From assembly GCF_023954305.1 (NCBI RefSeq), contig NZ_JAMLIG010000001.1, positions 558,001-622,000 on the forward strand: 64,000 nucleotides of DNA, given 5' to 3'. This stretch comes from Mesorhizobium sp. (GTDB lineage: Bacteria; Pseudomonadota; Alphaproteobacteria; Rhizobiales; Rhizobiaceae). The position numbers and the translations under genes are program-made. The notes beneath the pieces were generated by a model. That model was given only the letters and a program-made list of their open reading frames with translations, ran no database searches and had not been told where the DNA came from. Of this stretch, positions 22,376 to 30,817 are shown one piece after another (positions within the stretch are counted from its first letter, which is position 1; each line of letters begins with the position of its first letter).

Positions 22376-23389
22376 TCAGACGACCCGGCTTATGCAGAAG
22401 TCGATGACTTCCAGCAAAGCCTGCTTCTGCGGCGTGGATTTCAGCGGGGCGATCGCGTCGCGGGCGATGTCGCCGAAATGGCGGGCGCGTCCGACCGTGT
22501 CGGCGATGGCGCCGTGGCGAATCATCAGGCCGGTCGCCTTCTCCAGCTCCGCGTCGCCCGAGACGCCCTCCTCGATCGAGCGCTTCCAGAATTCGCGTTC
22601 GGCCGCCGTGCCGCGACGGAAGGCGAGGATCACCGGCAGCGTGACCTTGCCCTCGCGGAAGTCGTCGCCGGTGTTCTTGCCGAGGTCCTTGGAATCGCCG
22701 CCATAGTCGAGCGCGTCGTCGACGAGCTGGAAGGCAAGCCCGAGATTGGTTCCGTAGGAGCGCAGCGCGTTGCGTTCGGCGCGCGTGGCACCGGCGATCA
22801 CCGGACCGACTTCGGCGGCGGCCGAAAACAGCGCCGCTGTCTTGGACTTGATCACCTGCAGATATTCGTCCTCGGTGGTCTCGAGGTTCTTCGCGGCGGC
22901 CAGCTGCCAGACCTCGCCCTCGGCGATGACGGCGGCGGCCGTCGACAGGATGTCCAGGGCGTCGAGCGACCCCACTTCGACCATCATGCGGAAGGCCTGG
23001 CCGAGCAGGAAATCGCCGACCAGCACGCTCGCCTGGTTGCCCCAGATCATCCGCGCCGTCTTCCTGCCCCGGCGCAGGTCGCTCTCGTCGACCACGTCGT
23101 CATGCAGCAGGGTCGCGGTGTGCATGAACTCGACGCTGGTCGCGAGCTTGACGTGACCGTCGCCGGCATAGCCGAACATCTGGGCTGCGGCGAGGGTCAG
23201 CATCGGCCGCAGGCGCTTGCCGCCCGAGGAAATCAGGTGATGGGCGATCTCGGGGATCATCTCGACGTTCGAGCCGGCCTTGGACAGGATGAGCTCGTTC
23301 ACCCGCGCCATATCGGTGGCCGTCAGGTCGACCAGAGGCTTTACCGACGCACTCTTCTTGCCTTCGTCGAGCGATACAACGACACCCAC
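22376..23389 (-). CDS. ispB: Polyprenyl (octaprenyl-type) diphosphate synthase
   Basis: 337 residues from a GTG at 23389 (GVVVSLDEGKK), with GGGAG about 9 bases upstream; an ATG at 23431 would add 14 residues. Trans-isoprenyl synthase motifs are SSGGKRLRPML, first Asp-rich LLHDDVVDESDLRRG, and second FQLVDDALDYGG. It elongates FPP with IPP to the ubiquinone side chain that UbiA attaches. Chain length cannot be read; a decaprenyl product is common in this order. Confidence 0.92.
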   Translation of the reverse strand: MGVVVSLDEGKKSASVKPLVDLTATDMARVNELILSKAGSNVEMIPEIAHHLISSGGKRLRPMLTLAAAQMFGYAGDGHVKLATSVEFMHTATLLHDDVVDESDLRRGRKTARMIWGNQASVLVGDFLLGQAFRMMVEVGSLDALDILSTAAAVIAEGEVWQLAAAKNLETTEDEYLQVIKSKTAALFSAAAEVGPVIAGATRAERNALRSYGTNLGLAFQLVDDALDYGGDSKDLGKNTGDDFREGKVTLPVILAFRRGTAAEREFWKRSIEEGVSGDAELEKATGLMIRHGAIADTVGRARHFGDIARDAIAPLKSTPQKQALLEVIDFCISRVV

Positions 23390-23497
23390 TGACGCACTCC
23401 CGTCTCGGCCGGTTGCCCCGGCATCTCTCAAACGACCCTAGGGCGGCTCCGCTGCCTCGGGCAAGTGGCGAATTGGCGCGGAACGCGCCTCTGCGCT

Positions 23498-23935
23498 TCA
23501 CGCAATGTTCATCGTCGCCGCCGCGAGCACCACATAGCGCGCTGTCTTGGCCAGGCCAACCAGAAGAGTGAAGCTCCACAGCGGCTCGCGCAGCACGCCG
23601 GCGGCAACCGTCAGCGCGTCGCCGCCGATCGGCGCCCAGCTGAGAAGCAGGCTCCAGCGGCCCCAGCGGCGATACCAGCGCGTGGCGCGGGCGAGTTGCG
23701 CCTCCGTGACGGGGAACCAGCGGCGGCCGGAAAAGCGGCTCACCCCCGTGCCCAGCGCCCAGTTGACCATCGCGCCCAGCGTGTTGCCGAGGCTGGCGAC
23801 GGCGACGAGCAGAACCGGATCCTGCGCGCCGGCGACAAGCAGCCCCACCAGCGCCGCCTCCGACTGCGCCGGCAGGATCGTCGCGGCGACGAAGGCGATC
23901 GAGAAGAGGCCGAGATAGGCGGCAAGGTCGGTCAT
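23498..23935 (-). CDS. YqaA/DedA-family (VTT-like) membrane protein
   Basis: 145 residues from the ATG at 23935. It has about four hydrophobic helices and the YqaA-like pattern SEAALVGLLVAG, LGNTLGAMVNWALG, RRWGRWSLLLSWAPIGGDALTVAAG. Relatives of the DedA/VTT superfamily are thought to be phospholipid scramblases or transporters that support envelope integrity. It is divergent from the DUF1801 gene at 24011. Confidence 0.78.
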   Translation of the reverse strand: MTDLAAYLGLFSIAFVAATILPAQSEAALVGLLVAGAQDPVLLVAVASLGNTLGAMVNWALGTGVSRFSGRRWFPVTEAQLARATRWYRRWGRWSLLLSWAPIGGDALTVAAGVLREPLWSFTLLVGLAKTARYVVLAAATMNIA

Positions 23936-24010
23936 GACCCGATGCACCATGCGCCCGGCCTGATTGCAACCCGCTCGCGGCTGCGCCAGAAATGGGCGAG
24001 GGAGGATGCC

Positions 24011-24364
24011 ATGCCGAAGCCCGAAAGCGTCGACGCCTATATCGCCACGCAGCCGGACGCCGCCCGCGAGGTGCTGCGGATCGTCAGGCAGGCGCTGCGC
24101 CGGGCGCTTCCGGACGCCGAGGAGATCATCTCCTACCAGATCCCCGCCTACAGGCTGCCCGGCGGCACCGCGCTGTTCTTCGCCGGCTGGAAGAAGCACT
24201 GGTCTCTCTATCCCGCCGGAAAGGAGCTCGTCGGCGCGTTTCGGGAGGAGCTCAAGCCCTATAAGGTCAACGAGAAGGGCACGATCCAGTTTCCCCTCGA
24301 CCGGCCGGTGCCGGTCGAGCTTGTCGAGCGCATCGCCGCCTACCGCCGCGCGGAACTGAAGTGA
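24011..24364 (+). CDS. DUF1801 / YdhG-like protein
   Basis: 117 residues with GGAGG five bases before the ATG. The pattern SVDAYIATQPDAAREVLRIV, then ISYQIPAYRLPGGTALFFAGWKKHWSLYPAG, is that of the YdhG/DUF1801 fold, sometimes linked to iron or frataxin-like chaperones. It is the first of a tight run of plus-strand genes. Biochemical function is not established. Confidence 0.8.
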   Translation: MPKPESVDAYIATQPDAAREVLRIVRQALRRALPDAEEIISYQIPAYRLPGGTALFFAGWKKHWSLYPAGKELVGAFREELKPYKVNEKGTIQFPLDRPVPVELVERIAAYRRAELK

Positions 24365-24408
24365 GGCCCGGCCCTTTACCTCGCACCGTCCACCTGCCAC
24401 CCTTGGCC

Positions 24409-24633
24409 ATGATCGAACTCGTCCGCACCAACGATGCCGTGCTCATCTCCTTCATCGAGGCGCTGCTGCGCGATGCCGGCATCGTCCATTTCGTCGCCGA
24501 CCAGAACATGTCGGTCGCGGAAGGCTCGCTCGGCATCCTGGCGCGCCGCGTGATGGTGGACGAAGAGCGGCTGGAGGAAGCGCGCGCGCTGCTGAGCGAC
24601 GCCGGCGTCGCCGACGAGATCCGCAACGGCTGA
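24409..24633 (+). CDS. DUF2007 family protein
   Basis: 74 residues from the ATG at 24409 (MIELVRTNDAVLISFIEALL); an upstream GTG overlapping the previous stop is possible. The ferredoxin-like DUF2007 pattern is visible: IELVRTNDAV, then FVADQNMSVAEGSLG, then RVMVDEERLEEARALL. Such proteins are proposed, without proof, to be GlnB-like signal transducers. It ends 4 bp before the methyltransferase gene. Confidence 0.78.
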   Translation: MIELVRTNDAVLISFIEALLRDAGIVHFVADQNMSVAEGSLGILARRVMVDEERLEEARALLSDAGVADEIRNG

Positions 24634-24637
24634 CGAC

Positions 24638-25417
24638 GTGGAGCCACCCGACCTTCCAGCCGGCTATAGCGTCGACGCCTTCCACCGCGGCGCCTTCCAC
24701 CTCGCGCAGCCGGACGACGGCCACCGGGCCGGCATGGACGCGCTGGTGCTGGCGGCTGCCGTGCCGTCGGGCTTTGCCGGGACGCTGGCCGATCTCGGCG
24801 CCGGCGCGGGTGCGGCCGGGCTGGCGGTGCTGGCCAGATGTCCGCAGGCCCGCGCGACGCTGGTCGAGCGCGAACCGCGCATGGTCGAGGCGGCGCGGCT
24901 GACCCTCGATCTGCCCGGGAATTCCGCGGTCTCGGGCCGCGCGAACATCCTTGCCGCCGACGTCGAGCTTTCGGGGCGCGAGCGGGTGGCGGCCGGCCTT
25001 GCCGACAACGCCTTCGACTTCGCCATCATGAACCCGCCCTTCAACGCGCCGGAGGATCGCACCACGAGGGACGATCTGCGGCGGAGCGCGCATGTGATGC
25101 GCAGCGGTTTGATCGAGGCGTGGATCAGGACGGCATCGGCGATCGTCCGGCCAGGCGGCCACGTCGCGATCATCGCCCGTCCGGTGTCGCTGCCGCACAT
25201 CCTCGCTGCCTTCGAGGGGCGGCTGGGCGGAGCCGAGATCGTGCCCGTCCATCCGCGCCCTGGCGCGGCGGCGATCCGCATCGTCGTGCGCGGCAGGCGC
25301 GGCTCGCGGGCGAAGCTGTCGCTTATGCCGCCGCTGATCCTGCACGGCGAAGGCCACGCGCTCTCGCCCCGCGCCGACGCGATCGTCAATGGGGCCGGCG
25401 GGCTGTTCGAGCGCTGA
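24638..25417 (+). CDS. TrmN6-like tRNA1(Val) adenine-N6 methyltransferase
   Basis: 259 residues from a GTG start. It is a Rossmann-fold SAM methyltransferase: ADLGAGAGAAGLAVLAR (SAM loop), VEREPRMVEAARL, and IMNPPFNAPED, the N-P-P-F motif of amino-methylating enzymes. The length and layout match the TrmN6/YfiC group acting on A37 of tRNA-Val. The exact substrate is inferred. Confidence 0.8.
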   Translation: MEPPDLPAGYSVDAFHRGAFHLAQPDDGHRAGMDALVLAAAVPSGFAGTLADLGAGAGAAGLAVLARCPQARATLVEREPRMVEAARLTLDLPGNSAVSGRANILAADVELSGRERVAAGLADNAFDFAIMNPPFNAPEDRTTRDDLRRSAHVMRSGLIEAWIRTASAIVRPGGHVAIIARPVSLPHILAAFEGRLGGAEIVPVHPRPGAAAIRIVVRGRRGSRAKLSLMPPLILHGEGHALSPRADAIVNGAGGLFER

Positions 25418-25489
25418 GTCACCGGTCCTTCCCGGCATTGCGCTTTCGCGGGCGCTCCCTACATCGGGGTAAACCGGAGTGACCCGCAC

Positions 25490-26371
25490 GTGCTGAGCTT
25501 CCTGAAACGCCTGCTGCCCGCGTCGATGCGATCCGACGTGGTGACGATCCCCGTCATCCGCCTGCAGGGCGCGATCATGGCCGGCGGCGGACAGCTCAGG
25601 CCGACGCTCTCGCTCGCGTCGACGGCCGGCGTCATCGAGAAAGCCTTCGCCTTCAAGGGCGCGCCGGCGGTGGCGATCTCCATCAATTCGCCGGGCGGCT
25701 CGCCGGTGCAGTCCCGTCTCATCTACCAGCGCATCCGCGATCTGGCGCAGGAGAAAAACAAGCGCGTCATCGTCTTCGTCGAGGACGTCGCGGCCTCCGG
25801 CGGCTACATGATCGCGCTTGCCGGCGACGAGATCGTCGCCGACCCGTCCTCCATCGTCGGCTCGATCGGCGTCGTGTCCGCCTCCTTCGGCTTCCAGGAC
25901 CTTTTGAAGAAGATCGGCGTCGAGCGCCGCGTCCACACCGCGGGCAAGAACAAGGCGGTGCTCGACCCCTTCCGCGAAGAGCGGCCCGAGGACGTCGAGC
26001 GGCTTAAGGCGCTGCAGCTCGAGGTCCACGACACGTTCATCGACCTCGTCAAGGACCGCCGCGGCGTCAAGCTCGCCGACGATCCGGACCTCTTCACCGG
26101 CCTGTTCTGGTCCGGAAAGCGCGGGCTGGCGCTCGGCCTCGTCGACGCGCTGGGCGACATGCGCGGCTTCCTCAGGGCGCGCTACGGCGACAAGGTGCGG
26201 CTCAAGCTGGTGGCGCCGCAGCGCGGCCTGCTCGGACGCCGGATCGGCCTGATCGGCGCGCGGCTTTTCACCGGCGGGCAAGACGACACCGCCGATCTCG
26301 CCGCTTCGGCGGCCATGGGTTTCGCGGACGCGGCGGAACAGCGGGCGCTCTGGGCGCGGTTCGGTCTTTGA
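25490..26371 (+). CDS. S49 family peptidase (SppA/SohB-like)
   Basis: 293 residues from a GTG start with CGGAG upstream. The ClpP-like fold of family S49 shows ISINSPGGSPVQSRLIYQ, the nucleophile Ser in VAASGGYMIALAGDEI, SSIVGSIGVV, and the likely general-base Lys in GKNKAVLDPF. There is no clear N-terminal signal, so it may face the cytoplasm or be peripherally bound. SppA-like enzymes clear remnant signal peptides. Confidence 0.9.
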   Translation: MLSFLKRLLPASMRSDVVTIPVIRLQGAIMAGGGQLRPTLSLASTAGVIEKAFAFKGAPAVAISINSPGGSPVQSRLIYQRIRDLAQEKNKRVIVFVEDVAASGGYMIALAGDEIVADPSSIVGSIGVVSASFGFQDLLKKIGVERRVHTAGKNKAVLDPFREERPEDVERLKALQLEVHDTFIDLVKDRRGVKLADDPDLFTGLFWSGKRGLALGLVDALGDMRGFLRARYGDKVRLKLVAPQRGLLGRRIGLIGARLFTGGQDDTADLAASAAMGFADAAEQRALWARFGL

Positions 26372-26466
26372 TATGCCGCGAAAGGGGACTAGACTGTAAG
26401 AACAAGCCGGCAACCCCGCCGGACTTCTCGATTGGATCTTGTCTGCGCTGAGGAGGCGCCAAGGAC

Positions 26467-26652
26467 ATGCCACAGCTGATATTGCTCGTCGTCGTCGGCA
26501 TCGTCGCCTATGTCGGCTATCGCGCCTTCATCCGCGAGGCGGAGCGCGTGTCGGCGCGACTGCGCCGCGCCGAACAGGAAGCCAAGACCAAGGCGACCGG
26601 CACGCTGGTCAAGGATCCGGCGACCGGCGAATACCGCGTCGCGAAGGACTGA
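26467..26652 (+). CDS. Small single-span membrane protein
   Basis: 61 residues with an AAGGA site just upstream of the ATG. One N-terminal membrane helix (LILLVVVGIVAYVGYRAF) is followed by a basic helical region and KDPATGEYRVAK. Such small proteins recur before ispE in this order of bacteria, as I recall; the function is unknown. Confidence 0.7.
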   Translation: MPQLILLVVVGIVAYVGYRAFIREAERVSARLRRAEQEAKTKATGTLVKDPATGEYRVAKD

Positions 26653-26663
26653 TCGCGCCCTTC

Positions 26664-27539
26664 ATGGATGAGCAGACGGTCGTCCTCGCGCCGGCGAAGA
26701 TCAATCTCGCGCTGCATGTGACCGGCCGACGGGCGGACGGCTATCATCTCCTCGACAGCCTCGTCGCCTTCACCCGCTTCGGCGACCGCGTGACGATGTC
26801 TCCCTCGGTCGAGGATCGTTTCGAGCTGACCGGCCCTTTTGCCGCCGGGCTTCCGGCGGACGACAGCAATCTCGCTGTGCGCGCGCTGAAGGCCATGCGC
26901 GCCGAATTCGGCCGCCACGAGCCGGTCTCGATCAGCCTTGAAAAGAACCTGCCCGTCGCCTCCGGCGTCGGCGGCGGATCGAGCGACGCGGCGGCGGTGA
27001 TGCGCGGCCTGGCGAGCCTCTGGCGCCTCCCGGCCGATCCTAGGCGCCTGGCGCGGGTCGGCCTCGGGCTCGGCGCCGACGTGCCAATGTGCCTCGCCGC
27101 CAAGCCTCTGCTCGCCCGCGGAATCGGCGACGAGATCACGCCCGTCGACGGCTTTCCGAGCCTCGGCATCGTGCTGGTCAATCCGGGCGTCGCCGTGTCG
27201 ACCGCGGCCGTCTTTGCGGCTCTTGCCAGCCGCGACAACGGACCCCTGCCGCCGCTGCCCGCGCATCTCGATTTCCACACGCTCTGCAACTGGCTGGAGA
27301 CCACGCGCAACGACCTGGAGGCCCCTGCGCGCGCGATTGCGCCCGCCATCAACGGCGCGCTGGCCGCGCTGAAGAAGGCCGGCGCGCATTTCGTGCGCAT
27401 GTCCGGCTCCGGCGCGACCTGTTTCGGCCTGTTCGAGAGCGGCAATCTCGCCAAGCGCGCCGCAAGCGAAATCCGCAAGCGCAAGCCGGACTGGTTCGTC
27501 GCCGCGACCCGCAACACCTCCCGGGACGACACCCCATGA
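26664..27539 (+). CDS. ispE: 4-diphosphocytidyl-2-C-methyl-D-erythritol kinase
   Basis: 291 residues from the ATG at 26664. It phosphorylates CDP-ME in the MEP isoprenoid pathway. GHMP-kinase motifs are LAPAKINLALHVTGRRADGYH, the ATP loop PVASGVGGGSSDAA, and MSGSGATCFGLF. It feeds IPP to the polyprenyl synthase encoded in the window. Its end overlaps moaB by 4 bp. Confidence 0.95.
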   Translation: MDEQTVVLAPAKINLALHVTGRRADGYHLLDSLVAFTRFGDRVTMSPSVEDRFELTGPFAAGLPADDSNLAVRALKAMRAEFGRHEPVSISLEKNLPVASGVGGGSSDAAAVMRGLASLWRLPADPRRLARVGLGLGADVPMCLAAKPLLARGIGDEITPVDGFPSLGIVLVNPGVAVSTAAVFAALASRDNGPLPPLPAHLDFHTLCNWLETTRNDLEAPARAIAPAINGALAALKKAGAHFVRMSGSGATCFGLFESGNLAKRAASEIRKRKPDWFVAATRNTSRDDTP

Positions 27540-28084
27540 GCCGCATCGACGAGACCCGCCCCTTCATCCCGGTCGGCATCGCCGTGCTGACGGTATCGGA
27601 CACGCGCACGCTGGCCGACGACAAGTCCGGCCAGACGCTCGCCGACCGCATCGCCGAGGCCGGCCACGTCCTCGTCGACCGGGCGATCGTCACCGACGAC
27701 AGGGCGCTGATCGCCGACAAGGTACTGTCGTGGTCGAAGGACGAACGCATCGACGTGGTCATCACCACCGGCGGTACCGGCTTCACCGGCCGCGACGTCA
27801 CGCCGGAAGCGCTGGAACCGCTCTTCGAGAAGCGCATGGACGGCTTTTCCGAAGTCTTCCACCGCATCTCCTACGACAAGATCGGCACGTCGACCATCCA
27901 GTCGCGGGCCACCGGCGGCGTCGTCAACGCCACCTTCGTCTTCGTCCTGCCCGGCTCCCCCGGCGCCTGCAAGGACGCCTGGGACGGCATCATCAAGCCG
28001 CAGCTCGACTACCGCCACATGCCCTGCAACTTCGTGGAAATCATGCCGCGGCTGGACGAGCATCTCAGGCGGGGCGGGAGGTAA
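27536..28084 (+). CDS. moaB: Molybdenum cofactor biosynthesis protein B
   Basis: 182 residues, overlapping ispE by ATGA. The MoaB/MogA fold shows AVLTVSDTRTLADDKSGQ, TTGGTGFTGRDVTPEAL, SYDKIGTSTIQSRATGG and VLPGSPGACKDAW. MoaB-type proteins adenylylate molybdopterin before Mo insertion in many bacteria. There are no other moa genes nearby. Confidence 0.92.
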   Translation: MSRIDETRPFIPVGIAVLTVSDTRTLADDKSGQTLADRIAEAGHVLVDRAIVTDDRALIADKVLSWSKDERIDVVITTGGTGFTGRDVTPEALEPLFEKRMDGFSEVFHRISYDKIGTSTIQSRATGGVVNATFVFVLPGSPGACKDAWDGIIKPQLDYRHMPCNFVEIMPRLDEHLRRGGR

Positions 28085-28107
28085 ACTGCTCGCCAAACCT
28101 CCCCGCC

Positions 28108-28244
28108 GTCATACCGGCGGCCGGAGGCCAGCCGGTATCCATTCTTCTCTCCGATTACACTCCGAAAACGCCTGCGTCATGTCCGACGGCGCCCTTCTCA
28201 CGTCGATCAATGGTTCCCGGCTGGCCTCCGGCCGCCGGGATGAC
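28108..28244. repeat. REPIN-like repeat, copy A
   Basis: 137 bp with inverted ends. The left end reads gtcataccggcggccggagg, and the right end is its inverted form ending in gccgggatgac. Each end is itself a hairpin (ataccggc/gccggtat around ggccggaggcca). It lies 24 bp after moaB and 23 bp beyond the stop of the GIY-YIG gene. Confidence 0.85.
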
Positions 28245-28266
28245 GTTGGTGGGGTTGAGACGTCGC

Positions 28267-28554
28267 CTACCGCGATATCTCCTCGAAAAGATCCATCCAC
28301 TCCGGATTCTGCGCCTCGATCAATTCGAGTTTCCACTTCCTGCGCCAGCGCTTGATGCGCTTCTCGTCGGCGATGGCATCCTCGATGTCGTGATAGAAGC
28401 GGTGCCAGACCAGATGCTTCACGTCGTACCGCTGCGTGAAACCCGCGATATCGCCCTCCCGGTGTTCCTGGACCCGGCGATAGAGGTCCGAGGTCACGCC
28501 GGTGTAGAGCGTGCCGTGCTTCCGCGAAGCCATGATGTAGACGTGCCCGGGCAT
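28267..28554 (-). CDS. Small GIY-YIG nuclease-domain protein
   Basis: 95 residues if begun at MPGHVYIM; the frame is open for 36 more residues and no convincing ribosome-binding site marks a start. The catalytic core is complete: HVYIM (GIY position), LYTG (YIG position), Arg in DLYRRVQEH, and Glu in AIADEKRIKRW, with a C-terminal NPEW. It belongs to the small stand-alone GIY-YIG group common in alphaproteobacteria, whose targets are not known. It is bracketed by two REPIN-like repeats, 22 bp from copy A at its stop end. Confidence 0.85.
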   Translation of the reverse strand: MPGHVYIMASRKHGTLYTGVTSDLYRRVQEHREGDIAGFTQRYDVKHLVWHRFYHDIEDAIADEKRIKRWRRKWKLELIEAQNPEWMDLFEEISR

Positions 28555-28670
28555 GGGAAAATCAAATCCCACTTCCGCGACACAGGCACCGGCACCCTTC
28601 TCCGCCGCCATCCGGCCATAAGGGTTCATTGCTGTCGCCGGCCGGTGGCTTTGCCCTTCCATGTGCAGTC

Positions 28671-28812
28671 GTCATACCGGCGGCCGGAGGCCAGCCGGTA
28701 TCCATTCTTCTCTCCGCTTACACGCCGGAAACGTCTGCCTCCGCAGCATATCCGATAGCGCCTTTCTCCAGCGATCAATAGATCCCGGATGACCTCCGGT
28801 CTCCGGGATGAC
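28671..28812. repeat. REPIN-like repeat, copy B
   Basis: 142 bp, same orientation and end sequences as copy A, with a diverged centre. It lies 116 bp upstream of the chosen GIY-YIG start and 24 bp from the stop of the glycosyltransferase-like gene. With copy A it frames the nuclease gene. Confidence 0.85.
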
Positions 28813-28836
28813 GTCGCGCAGGGACAGAGAAGCCCC

Positions 28837-29340
28837 CTACCTTTTCGGCGAGGGGATGATCTCGGCGGCGATCCGCTTGGTCGAGACGCGCGCGACCGGG
28901 GCCAGGTCGGATGCCCCTTTCAGCAGACCGAGCGCCTGGCGCTTCGAAATCAGCAGGCCGTCCGCAAAGGGACGCCGGGTCGAAAAGAAGCGCGCCAGGA
29001 AGCGCGGCCGGCCGATGGGGGAGCGGGTGAATCGCGCCGGCATGGTGATGCTGGTGATATGAAGCATCACCGCCTCGGTCCAGCCCTCCGTCAGGCGTGA
29101 ACCGGGTTCCAGAACCAGCAGCCAATCGCCGCGTGCGTGGCGCAGACGCGCCGGGAGGTCGCCGTCTGCGACGAGCGTGCACCCCGCATGGTCCGCCACC
29201 AGGGCCGTATGATCGGTCGAGCCGCGGTCGTGGACCACTACCTCGCGCACCACGCCTTCCACCGAGCCCGCCACCAGCGAACCCAGCGTGCGCGCGAGTC
29301 CCTCCTCGTCATTGTGCGTCTCGATCAGCACCGTGAGCAT
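28837..29340 (-). CDS. Truncated-form family 2 glycosyltransferase-like protein
   Basis: 167 residues from the ATG at 29340 (MLTVLIETHNDEEGLARTLGSL). The first half has the GT-A nucleotide-binding pattern (VIETHND, then VVHDRGSTDHT, then ARGDWLLVLEPGSRL). The second half, where the acceptor site would lie, is short and basic, and the DxD metal motif is replaced by LEPGS. It may be a reduced family member rather than a working transferase. Confidence 0.7.
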   Translation of the reverse strand: MLTVLIETHNDEEGLARTLGSLVAGSVEGVVREVVVHDRGSTDHTALVADHAGCTLVADGDLPARLRHARGDWLLVLEPGSRLTEGWTEAVMLHITSITMPARFTRSPIGRPRFLARFFSTRRPFADGLLISKRQALGLLKGASDLAPVARVSTKRIAAEIIPSPKR

Positions 29341-29528
29341 CCGATCCGCATAGACCAAGAACGGGCCGGATTGAAGCGGTTCCCGTCGCGGCGTGCCCCA
29401 AAGCCGGCTCAAAGATCGATTGTGCGCCGCAGCACGCATTTGTTCTTGCTTCGTTCTCTTTCTCGAAATAGGAATAGTTTCATCGCACAGACGATTCGCA
29501 CCGTCCCTCAGGTCCGGAAAACGCAGCC

Positions 29529-30683
29529 ATGGAACAAATCCGCAGCGCCGATCTTGCAGCCTTCACGGAGGGAAGGGCTGCGATGGCCAATGCCATCATC
29601 GACCAGAGCGGGATGCGGGTCGGCGACGAGCGCCGCCGCGGCCGCGCGTCGGGCATTAACCCGTCGGGCCGCTACGAGTCTCTGTCGCGTCACGTCTTCG
29701 ACGACGGCTGGAACTCGCTCGAGGAGATGCCGGCGTTCAAGACCGAAGTGCAGGTGGAGAAGCCGCGCGCCATCATCACCCGCAACGAGTCGCCCGACAT
29801 TTCCTTCGACCGCTCGATCAACCCCTATCGCGGCTGCGAGCATGGCTGCGTCTACTGCTTCGCGCGTCCCACCCACGCCTATATGGGTCTGTCCGCCGGG
29901 CTCGACTTCGAGACGAGACTGTTCGCCAAGCCGGATGCGGCGCGCCTGCTCGAAAAGGAGTTGTCGAAGGACGGCTACCAGCCGAAGACGATCGCCATCG
30001 GCACCAACACCGACCCCTACCAGCCGATCGAGAAGACATGGCGCATCATGCGCGAGATCCTCGAAGTGCTGGAGGCGTTCAACCATCCGGTCGGCATCGT
30101 GACGAAATCGGCGCTGGTGATGCGCGACGCCGACATCCTCGGCCGGATGGCGGAAAAGGGTCTCGCCAAGGTGGCGCTGTCGGTCACCACGCTCGACGCG
30201 AAGCTGTCTAGGACGATGGAGCCGCGCGCGGCCACGCCGTCGCGCCGGCTGGAGACGCTGCGTACCCTGTCCGACGCCGGCATTCCCGTTTCGGCGATGG
30301 TTGCGCCTGTCGTGCCCGGGCTGACCGACCACGAGATCGAGCGGATCCTCGAGTCGGTCGCGCATGCAGGCGCCAAGGAGGCTGGCTACATCATCCTGCG
30401 CCTGCCGCTGGAGGTGAGCCCGGTGTTCAAGGAATGGCTGCTGCGCCACTATCCCGACCGCTACCGGCATGTGATGGCGCTGATCCGCTCGATGCGCGAC
30501 GGCAAGGACTACGATTCCGAATGGGGCAAACGCATGAAGGGCACCGGCCCCTATGCCTGGCAGATCGGCCGCCGCTTCGAGATAACGGCCCGGCGGCTCG
30601 GCCTCAACACCGAGAAGCGGGTGCTTCGCACCGACCTGTTCAAGGCACCCAACGCCCCGGCGGAGCAATTGATGCTGCTGTAG
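29529..30683 (+). CDS. PA0069-family radical SAM protein
   Basis: 384 residues from the ATG at 29529; a second ATG at 29583 has a stronger GGAGGGAAGGG site and may be the real start. The radical SAM cluster motif is CEHGCVYC (CX3CX2C), followed by FARPTHAY and GTNTDPYQPIEK. This matches the PA0069/SplB-like group of unknown substrate. The 134-bp gap to rnhB has no strong terminator. Confidence 0.88.
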   Translation: MEQIRSADLAAFTEGRAAMANAIIDQSGMRVGDERRRGRASGINPSGRYESLSRHVFDDGWNSLEEMPAFKTEVQVEKPRAIITRNESPDISFDRSINPYRGCEHGCVYCFARPTHAYMGLSAGLDFETRLFAKPDAARLLEKELSKDGYQPKTIAIGTNTDPYQPIEKTWRIMREILEVLEAFNHPVGIVTKSALVMRDADILGRMAEKGLAKVALSVTTLDAKLSRTMEPRAATPSRRLETLRTLSDAGIPVSAMVAPVVPGLTDHEIERILESVAHAGAKEAGYIILRLPLEVSPVFKEWLLRHYPDRYRHVMALIRSMRDGKDYDSEWGKRMKGTGPYAWQIGRRFEITARRLGLNTEKRVLRTDLFKAPNAPAEQLMLL

Positions 30684-30817
30684 CGCAGGGCTTCTCGCCT
30701 CACCTCTTCCCGTCCGTCGCATGTCCCCGCTCGCCTCGGACGGCGCCTTGCCGGTCTCCCCCGCCCCGACCGGAAGGCCTTGCGGAGAATCGGGCGCGGT
30801 GCGAGTCTCGCCGCAAC

